From: Apricaphanius iberus
Lineage: Eukaryota > Chordata > Actinopteri > Cyprinodontiformes > Aphaniidae
Reading direction: 5' to 3'
NCBI GenBank assembly: GCA_028564705.1
Contig: JAPXFQ010000911.1
Span: forward strand, 248,001-312,000
Length of the DNA stretch: 64,000 nucleotides
Shown here: piece by piece, positions 56,033 to 64,000 of the stretch
Layout of the letters: the number at the start of each line of letters is the position of its first letter
Position numbering within the stretch: position 1 is the stretch's first letter
Notes under the pieces: generated by a model
What the model saw: only the letters and a program-made list of their open reading frames with translations
Database searches by the model: none
Told to the model about the DNA's origin: nothing
Translations under genes and position numbers: made by a program

Positions 56033-56935
56033 ACACAAACTGATGTTAAAGGCCACAAGCTGAAACACGTCGGTCCACCAATGAGGTTGTTTCGTAGCAC
56101 TCGAAACCTTGCTGAAGTCATTACCTTAGTAGTCACATGGACGAGGACAATTCTAGAAAAAAGGCTTTCATGACAGAATGAACTTTGTTGAAAGAAGAAA
56201 CACAAACATTATTTACATTGTTGAACTGTTGTAAATTGCATGATTAAAGACATTATTGGCGATAGGGTGCCATCATCACAAAAGCAAATGGTTTCACATG
56301 CAAAATCAATAGCATTAGTGAAAAGTACATTTATTGAGGCTTTATGATACACGTATACTTAAATCCATCCTTGTTGGGTCTTATCATTCTTCGTCTTTCA
56401 TTATTTTTCTGGGGTTTTTATACCTTGCAACATACACTCTACATATAAATTTTTAGCTTCCCTGTTCCTGTTTGGCGCCCCTCCTCTGAGAACGCTTTCA
56501 TCCTTTTTTGTTGACAAATGACGGCAGGATCTCCTGACATCTGTGCGGCGGCCTTACAAGTATTACAGGAATAGCAGCAGTACAAATTACCATGCACCAC
56601 ACAACAAAGGAGTTGGGCTTGTGACGCACAAATTACCCCCATATGGTGCCAGGCGGTAACCATACTATTTGCATTGCTTTCTGATGTCATGGGAAAAGCT
56701 GAGTGCGTCTGAGGGACACACTATGGTTAATGCGTGGCAGAAATAGAAACACGAGTGGGTTTGATAATCATAAGCAAAAAGTGATCCACCATAGCCTTAA
56801 CATGCAGCTGTGTTTGTTTCTGTGGGGGAGAAGAGAGAGCATGTTCCTCAGGGAGGTGCACAGCTTGTGTGTCACAAGGATGTCCACAAATATTAGTGTA
56901 AAGAACATTAGCGCATCTGGAGCTTTACACTGAGT
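56033..56935. other. Unassigned non-coding DNA
   Basis: The frames at 56439-56690 (-) and 56703-56933 (+) have no recognisable domain. No element ends seen. Confidence 0.45.
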
Positions 56936-56939
56936 GACA

Positions 56940-57655
56940 AATATTTTCTGATGTTACAAGCATAATTCTCTTGTGTTGTATCGGGATTTTATTTTATCGA
57001 CCACCACAAAATGCAACAAAATAATGTTTAATTAAGTTGGAGGGAAATAAAAAAAATTTATTTACATTTTCAGACACACAAAGAAAACCTGCTCAGCTTT
57101 AAGATAACCACATTTTGATTCAACTGCAGCATTCTTTTTTGCAAAATATCTCACACTCAGATTTGATATTGGATAACTTTAATTCACAAAGGAAGGTAAA
57201 ACTTAGTTCCAATACAAGCTTTTTCCAGGCTTTCTTCAGGATTACTCGTAATTTAGCTCTGATTATCTTTCCGCCCTCCCAGAAGAAAGCCACAGTACGG
57301 ATGGTGTTTGCATGTAGATGTCCAGTGCGAGTTTTCCAGAAGACACAGCAAATTACATGTGAACCAGAAAGTTAAATCATGGTCTCAAGCTTGCTAAGTT
57401 TACTGCGTTTGTCCAGGGACCAGATGTTGATCTCTGCGTTTTCCTCAGATGTAAATAAAGGTCATTAATGCATGAGTGCAATTCATAGTTTATTTATGTG
57501 TAAGAAAAAAATCTATTTTTTTTTTTTTATTATTTATTTTTTGGGGGGGGGGGTCTATCTTAGAAAACGCAATAAAATAAATTGAAGTTTATGGCTGTAA
57601 TATGAAAAGACATTAAACATTTTAAGGGCCGTGATTACTTTTTCAAGATGCTGTA
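56940..57655 (-). mobile_element. Tc1-like element remnant, no transposase
   Basis: The right part 'aataaattgaagtttatggc' 'tgtaatatgaaaagac' and 'gattactttttcaagatgct' 'gta' is a familiar fish Tc1 end. Inside, 'ctttttccaggctttcttca' and 'cagtacggatggtgtttgca' 'tg' correspond to reversed transposase regions of the same family. No open frame. Confidence 0.55.
57515..57553. repeat. T-rich and G-run low-complexity tract
   Basis: A T12-like run, then TTATTTATTTT and G11. Assembly length uncertain. Confidence 0.85.
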
Positions 57656-59924
57656 AGTGCATGAACTTGCAGTATTACTATTATGCAGTTTGTAATATTA
57701 AAAGCAATTAATATGATCCTATTTGTCCTCATTTCTCTACCACAGTTCACAAAAGAACTGCATTCAGATTCCATTTGCATTATTGTCATAACTTCATTCT
57801 CTCTTTGCTAATAGATTTATTCACTTTTTAGACAAAAGTTTCCACCACAAAACAGATCAGTGATACAATTTGCATGATCCATTAAGAACCTATAATTGCA
57901 AAGTTTTATCTAAATAAAGAGGAATTCTAAGCTGAAAGCAATTGGAATAATAACCCCATACAATGCTTTGCTCTGAACATTTTATCCTTTGCTTGTCTTT
58001 ACATAATAGAACCTTAAATTTACTCTAGAGCAAATTTATTTCACAGCAAAGTCTACACACCAGAGTGTATAATGAACATGTTGAATTAAAGGGGACAAAG
58101 CTAAGTATTTAAAATGTAAATTCAGATGTAAATGGAAAATGTAATTTTCTGGTTAAAGCAATGATCCTACATATATTGCCAGCTGAATATTTTTTGTGAT
58201 CTTAGCCATGATAACGATTTTCTTTTATAAAATCGAATGATTTTGTTGTATTTTTTGCCACAATAAATCATAAACAACAAAACATCCTGAATATGAGGGT
58301 ATATTATATAGTACATCTTACATAGTATACTGAGTCAATGGGTAAATAACTGGACATGTATCTCCATTCAGAGGTGCGCCACACCTCTGAGCAGAAGCAT
58401 AGCTGCGTTGCAATTTAGCCGGCACAGAGTCAACATTTGACTCTCTAGACAAATACTCTGCCTCCCCAGAAATGATGTCCCGCTCTTTTAATTAAGAGCA
58501 GGAACTTTAATGCCCACTTCCATTGTTAAAGCCCCCCATTTGGAAACACTTTGTCTTCCCTGTGTTACAGAACAACCTTTTTTCATTTCAACTGCCTACC
58601 AACTTCTGATAGTGTCGGTTGCTGGTAGCTATGTTATTGAGCTAAAATGCACTTTCTGATTGGATCTGTTCTCTTAACATAGCAATAAATTAAAAGCAAA
58701 CAGGACATCTGACTGTCATAACATGCATTAGAAATGTTTCAGGAATTAGTCAGTGACTCTGGCATTGTTGTGCAGCAGCAGTGACAATAAGCTGGAACGA
58801 AGAAGCATCGCCCTCACCACAGTGATCAACATAAATACTGAAATAAAGTTATTCATCAAGTATCTTTTGTTTTCTGTATGAAAACAACCTACAATGACTG
58901 AACCATTTCGACAAGCAGTGCACTGTCATCCCGCCTACCTTTTCTTTATGACTCATGCAACAACCTGACAGCTAGCTCAGGTAACAGCTGTAGACTGTAG
59001 GGCAGTCTATAATATTCATATATAGCCCAGATGGGTACTGATGTTGCCGTTTCCTAAAAGGAAAATACTGAAACCATTATCTTAATAAGTTATTTACATT
59101 TTTTATATACATTTTACATTATCCAAGAACATTTTTTTAATGTTACTCCAGTTTACTAATTACTGTTTAATTTTAAATGTCCTAACACAAAATATATTTT
59201 TTCACACTCTTCCCTGACTGTACTACAGATTAACCAAGCTATTAAATTGAACCAAAGTAAATACTAAACCAAGATTTTTGGCATACCACTACAACCCAAG
59301 TAAAAATCAGTCATTGAAATCCAGACTTTAACGAATTAATTTAGCCTTTGAAGCCCAAGCAGTGATAATAGCTTGAATGTTTATGATGTCATCTTGGTGG
59401 GGTATATCAGCCAAAAATAGGATACAGTTTGTTCAGTTGTGTTGTTTTTCACAGACTTTAGCTGATTTCTTACTAAAAAATATTTCTTTTTTTTCCAGGT
59501 CCCCCTTTTTTTTGGTTCACACCAGACTTCTACTTCAGGAGCACAGCTGGCTAAAAAGCCTTGCGTTTGCATGGCAACGTGTACGGCATACACAGCATAA
59601 AGAATTCCCTCGCTATTAGGGCCCCTGCTAGGCTTTTGGAGGCCAGGGAGCCACCCCAAACAGGAACAGGGTTAGTTAACCCTAACCCGAAGCGTATTTC
59701 TTTCTATTTATTTTAAAATTGATTGGAATTAAATAAAAACATGGAATATAAATGATATATTACATAATTTAAAGCTCAAGGTGAAAACAAAATAGCACCA
59801 ACAACAGCAGCAACATATAAATACTCTATAAGAAATATATAAAACTTTCTCAAGAGCAGCATTGATCATGTGAATATTTTTGAAATGTAAAAAAATGTGA
59901 TTTGCAAAAGCTAAATAAAAGTAA
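57656..59924. other. Long low-repeat non-coding tract
   Basis: 2.3 kb with no gene, no recognised transposon and only short frames (59377-59659 on both strands, no domain). Words such as 'tttgcat' and 'taattaa' are scattered. A telomere-like inverted word lies at 59669-59690. Confidence 0.45.
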
Positions 59925-59929
59925 CAATA

Positions 59930-60776
59930 TGTTACGGCTGCCTCTAACTAACTTCAGGTGTTTCTTGTTTCCTCCTGATTGCCACTGCTCAGAGGGGATT
60001 GGTCCAGATCTCCACACCTTCCTCTCCGCTGATCCCAGTGGTTGCTGTCCTGATAATTGCCAAACCACACCCCATACATCCAGGAAATAAAAGACACTCC
60101 CAACCTTCATTCCACAGGCAATTGTGTGCTCAGACAATTGGCCTCTAATTTGTGACTGGAGATTTGGACTTTGTGACTTTGCGGTAATTGTATTGAATTA
60201 AATTAGATTAGATTGATTTAGATAGTACTTTGTTTATTGCTTTATTTCTTTGTTTATAATAATAACAATAGTAATTGTGATTTTTGTATAGCTTTGTTTG
60301 TATTTGTTCCCTTAGTGTTAGAACTAAGTGGTTTTTCAGTTGACTGCTAGAAGTCTTTATTCTTTTTGGTTTAAGTTAACAGCCCGTTTGGCTTCACTTT
60401 CAGTTTATTGTTCACATCCCGGAGTTGGGATAGCTAGGATTTTGGTTAAATAAAAGCTTTGTTTGTACAGGAATATCTTTTGGATATTCCTGTTTGTTAG
60501 TTTTTTGTGCTGCTTCTTTTTTGATTTTGATTTATACTTAGAAGACCAGGGTTTTTGTTCCTTTGTTTACTAACTGGCTTGTTTATTTTCCACAGTGACT
60601 TTTGATGTGTTTTTGTGTTGAGCAGCATCTCTACCCCCAACTACGTTCAGATTACATTACCGGCTGTGGGCCTCTTTTGTCTGACTTTACAATAAACTCT
60701 TGTGTTCCACCTTATAAAAACTTGGACGATTCCCTTTGTTGCGACTTCCCGACCCTGGCCGAGCTGGGTCGTAACA
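59930..60776 (+). mobile_element. Solo LTR of a retrotransposon
   Basis: 847 bp starting TGTTACGG and ending CGTAACA, i.e. TG...CA ends with a short inverted TGTTAC/GTAACA. CAATA flanks both sides (59925-59929 and 60777-60781), a 5-bp target duplication. A TATA-like 'gaaataaaagac' is at 60084-60095, and AATAAA occurs at 60449 and 60691. So the promoter is on the plus strand. No internal region is present. The length and 5-bp duplication fit Ty3/Gypsy, BEL or retroviral LTRs; I cannot choose from the LTR alone. The frame at 59902-60137 is not a gene. Confidence 0.88.
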
Positions 60777-60781
60777 CAATA

Positions 60782-61869
60782 CATTAGGAGTTTCTGATTA
60801 TTTTTTATTTTTTTTACAGTGGGATGAAAAGTGACTAAAAATATGAAGCATCATCACTGCAGTTTATCTGTAAAACACTTCATTTCATGGCACTGTGAAA
60901 GTATATTCAACTATCTTATATTAATATAACGGAACATGGACAAAACCTATACTCCATTTATACACATGAAACAAAGCAATGGTGGCATTTTGTACATGAC
61001 CAAAAGGGAACATAACAGAATTAGGGTCACCATAGTTCGGATAATAAAAAAAGAGGACATTTGGCTCTGTCTCGAGATACATAAATGATTCTCATTTTAT
61101 CTCAAAGATGCCTTTAATACATGTAAAGCCTCCTCTGTATCATTAGATTAGACACTATTATTCAGCTATAGAACAAAATAATATATTTTCATAGACTTCT
61201 CCAGAGGTAATTCAACATGCTTTCTGTGCCTAAAATAATATTTTCAACAAGTCAATAGTATAAAAATAAAAACCTTGAATAAAACTATTTACTAATTTAT
61301 CAAGAGGATTATTTCAGTAATTAATCTATCAGACCAAAGTTTTACATTTGACACATTTTATGATTCACCATTTTGTTAACACTATAGGACTGTCAAAAAG
61401 GGACATTTTGACCCCCTCCCAGTGCAGCACAAAATGATAAAGATCCCCTAAATGGAGGTTGATAATTTTTTAGAACTTTTGTTAATTATACTTAAGTAAA
61501 TATAGTAGACATAATAATTGTTTAATTAGCAGTGTTTAGTTAATTAACAAGGTTGCTGTGACCCTACACACTCTGCGTATCTTGTGTCCTGCGTATGGAC
61601 AGCGGCGGCCCTGCACGCTATTAAGCTTCGCCCCCCTCCTGAAGAAGGTGCACATTGACACAAGTTGACTTTATGTGTGCACTGTGTTGAGGGAACTGCT
61701 CCCATGAGGGGTTACTTTTTGCTCAAATAGATTTATGCACACGCAGCAGAGAAAATTGATCTCTCAACGTTTGAAATTAATCTGACACCATATTCACCTC
61801 TTTCTGCATTACATTTTTAGAGTACTGAGCAACATACTGTCTAAAAGAATAGGTGATTTTTTTTTTTTT
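60782..61869. other. Unassigned non-coding DNA
   Basis: No gene. 'gggtcaccatagttcggata' 'ataaaaaaagaggaca' (61023-61060) recalls the end of a fish DNA transposon, but no partner was found. A T-run (61857-61869) touches the LINE start. Confidence 0.45.
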
Positions 61870-64000
61870 CGGCGCCGCTCCGAGCAGGCAGCCAGTAACA
61901 GCAGCTCTGTCCGATCGAGTCCTTTTTTAAAGTAATATATGTATTTTTGTTGTTCTTTTATTTCTGTGTTTTGTCCTGTTCCCGCACAAAATGGAGCTCA
62001 GAAGTTTGTGGACATTTTTATTCTTTTTCACACTTTTTACCGCATCTGTGTCCTGAGAGCACGTTGAGTCTCACTCTCCCACTGTTTACAGCAGGGATCA
62101 ACTGTTAGCCTTAAGCGCCTACACTGTGTTGCCTGCAGCCGAGCGAGCCAACATCCCCCGCGAGGTGAAGAGAAAGAGGTTGTCGGGCTGGAATCGGGCG
62201 ACGCAGTAAGGTCAGGAGGTACCGGCCAGTGATTCCATCTGTTGTCATGGGGAACGTGAGATCTCTACCCAACAAAGTGGACGAGCTGGCGGCTCTAACC
62301 CGACATCAGAGGAGCTACAGGGAGAGCAGCCTGATGTGCTTCACAGAGACGTGGCTAACCGCGCTAACTCCGGACTCACACATAAACATTGACGGTTTTC
62401 ATCTGATCCGCGCCGACAGAACAACGGAGAGTGGTAAGAAGAGAGGAGGGGGTCTGGCTGTGTTTGTGAACGATAGATGGTGTAACTCTGGTCATTTATC
62501 TATCAAAGAGACGCTTTGCTATAAGGACATCGAGCTGCTAACTGTTAGCATGAGACCATACTATCTACCGTGGGAGTTTACACGCGTTATTTTGATAGCT
62601 GTGTATGTACCGCCCTCTGCTAACGCTGCTGCAGCCTGCGATGCCCTGCACTCTGTAACCAGCAGAATCCAAACACAGCATACTCAGGCCCTTTTTCTGA
62701 TCTCTGGGGACTTTAATCACATCTCCCTGTCCTCCACTCTCCCCATCTTCGCCCAGTATGTCACCTGCCATACCAGAGACAATAAAACATTGGACTTATT
62801 GTATGCCAACACCAAGGAGCCATACAGCTCATCACCTCTCCCTCCTCTGGGGGGCTCAGACCACAACCTGGTTCATCTCCAACCTGTGTATAAACCTCTT
62901 GTACACAGAGAACCAGTTGTGAAACGCACAGTAAGGTAATGGTCGGCAGAGACTGAAGAGGCTCTGAGAGACTGTTTCCGTTCTACTGTGTGGGACAACC
63001 TCTGCAGCCCTTTGGAGGATGACATCAACAGCATCACAGACTGCATTACGGACTACATTAACTTCTGTGTGGACAACACCGTTCCACTCATAAAGGTACG
63101 GTGTTTTTCCAACAACAAGCCATGGATAAATCCTGAAATAAAGGCTCTCCTCAAGGAGAAGAAGAGAGCCTTCAGATCAGGAGACAAACAGGAGCTGAAA
63201 GTTGTCCAGAAGAAACTGAAATGGAAGATCAGGCAAGGGAAGGACAACTACAGGAGGAAGATGGAGGACCAGCTGCAGCAGGACAACATCAGAGGTGTGT
63301 GGGGCAGCGTGAGGACCATCTCTGGACAAAAACCATCAACTCCCCAGACTGCCGGAGACGTGGGGTGGGTGAATGACCTGAACAAATACTTTAATAGGTT
63401 TGATCAGACACCCACCCCTCCCCCAGCACCGTGCCCCCTGCTGCAATCTCCCTCATCTCCTGAAGCTGCCTGCTTTTCATCTCAGGATTTCACACCTCTC
63501 AGCTCCCAGCCATCACACTCACACCTGGCTTCTGAGGACTCCAGCACACATCCCCCTCCACCAACCATCTTGTCCCTCTCAGAACTCCAGGTGAGGAAAG
63601 AGCTTCGTAAGATCAAAGTGCGGAAGGCTTCAGGTCCAGATGGCATCAGCTCCAGGCTGCTGAGGTGCTACGCAGATGAACTGTGTGGCATTTTAGTACA
63701 TTTGTTCAACCTGAGCCTGTTGCTGGGGAAAGTACCACAGCTATGGAAGACCTCCTGTGTGGTACCAGTACCAAAGACCTCCCACCCCAAGGACCTTAGC
63801 AGCTACAGGCCGGTAGCCTTGACATCGCATCTGATGAAGACCCTGGAGAGGTTGATCCTTAACCATCTGCGCCCCCTGGTGGGGTCTTCATTGGATCCAC
63901 TGCAGTTAGCTTACCAACCCGGCATCGGGGTGGAGGACGCCATCATCTACCTGCTGCACCAAGCTCTGACTCACCTGGAGAAACCTGGAAGCTCTGTGAG
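61870..64000 (+). mobile_element. Rex1-like LINE, copy 2, runs off the window
   Basis: Starts with 'ggcgccgctccgagcaggca', a GC-rich LINE-like 5' end, right after a T-run. ORF features parallel copy 1 (38336-41242), with a longer 5' part. The window ends in the RT finger/palm region, so the active-site motifs are outside. Confidence 0.8.
61991..64000 (+). pseudogene. Rex1-like ORF, one stop in the main frame (partial)
   Basis: ATG 61991 opens with a hydrophobic leader (LWTFLFFFTLFTASV) and stops at TGA 62054-62056. The next part (SPTVYSRDQLLALSAYTVLP) and the main frame follow after small shifts. From about 62200 the main frame is open to the window end except for one TAA at 62937-62939. Endonuclease: MGNVRSLPNKVDEL, CFTETWL, ISGDFNH (62703-62723) and GGSDHNLVHL, all intact. 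Then FSNNKPWINPEIKALLKEKK, RKASGPDGISSRLL and SSYRPVALTSHLMK of the RT N-terminal region. The ATG at 62247 lies within the conserved MGNVRSLPNK block and is unlikely to be the real start. Confidence 0.82.

Noticed and set aside
1..64000. A new multi-gene defence or metabolic system
   Set aside because: No cluster of non-transposon coding genes exists in the window; all recognisable proteins are retrotransposon or transposase parts.

Overview
This window looks like repeat-dense genomic DNA from a teleost fish, probably a percomorph. The inference rests on several transposon families typical of fish sitting together in AT-rich DNA with long non-coding tracts: L2-type LINEs with an esterase ORF1, Rex3 (RTE), Rex1-like LINEs, Tc1, hAT and piggyBac elements, and a tRNA-headed SINE with a Rex3-like tail. 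I found no convincing host protein-coding exon, no functional RNA gene and no CRISPR array. Every long open frame I can explain belongs to a transposable element, and all are damaged except possibly some internal stretches.

Layout. 0.2-3.5 kb: a dispersed repeat of unknown class, split by a 1.9 kb element with inverted ends and arrays of ACGTCT motifs. 5.2-11.7 kb: a near full-length L2 LINE (copy A, +) whose 3' UTR carries an internally deleted hAT element; a Rex3 3' fragment (-) abuts its tail. 12.7-16.3 kb: LINE tails, a Tc1 remnant and a hAT-type MITE inside an L2-like LINE. 18.8-20.2 kb: second copy of the dispersed repeat. 20.3-25.9 kb: mostly unassigned DNA with a few small remnants. 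25.9-30.1 kb: L2 copy B (-), with the best-preserved ORF2 of the window, and a 0.4 kb fragment of 28S rRNA lodged in its 3' UTR. 32.3-36.3 kb: LINE tails and a Tc1 element with about 250 bp inverted ends. 36.5-44.8 kb: a four-level nest, Tc1 containing hAT containing piggyBac containing a Rex1-like LINE. 47.75-51.0 kb: a Rex3 LINE with both ends and a perfect 12-bp target duplication. 52.4-55.0 kb: L2 copy C (+), with a SINE inserted and flanked by its own 12-bp duplication. 55.1-56.0 kb: a piggyBac-type non-autonomous element with TTAA on both sides. 57-60.8 kb: a Tc1 remnant, unassigned DNA, then a solo LTR with a 5-bp duplication. 61.9 kb to the end: a Rex1-like LINE with a single in-frame stop in the part visible.

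How the parts relate. The nests give a relative history: hosts (Tc1, L2 copies A and C, the dispersed repeat) came before their guests. The Rex3 and SINE tails match, so Rex3 machinery is the likely mobiliser of the SINE. L2 3' UTR sequences occur in four copies and keep a 19-nt hairpin whose few changes preserve pairing. I see nothing that amounts to a new multi-gene system; the most unusual items are the four-level nest, the rRNA fragment inside a LINE, and the conserved LINE 3' UTR hairpin.
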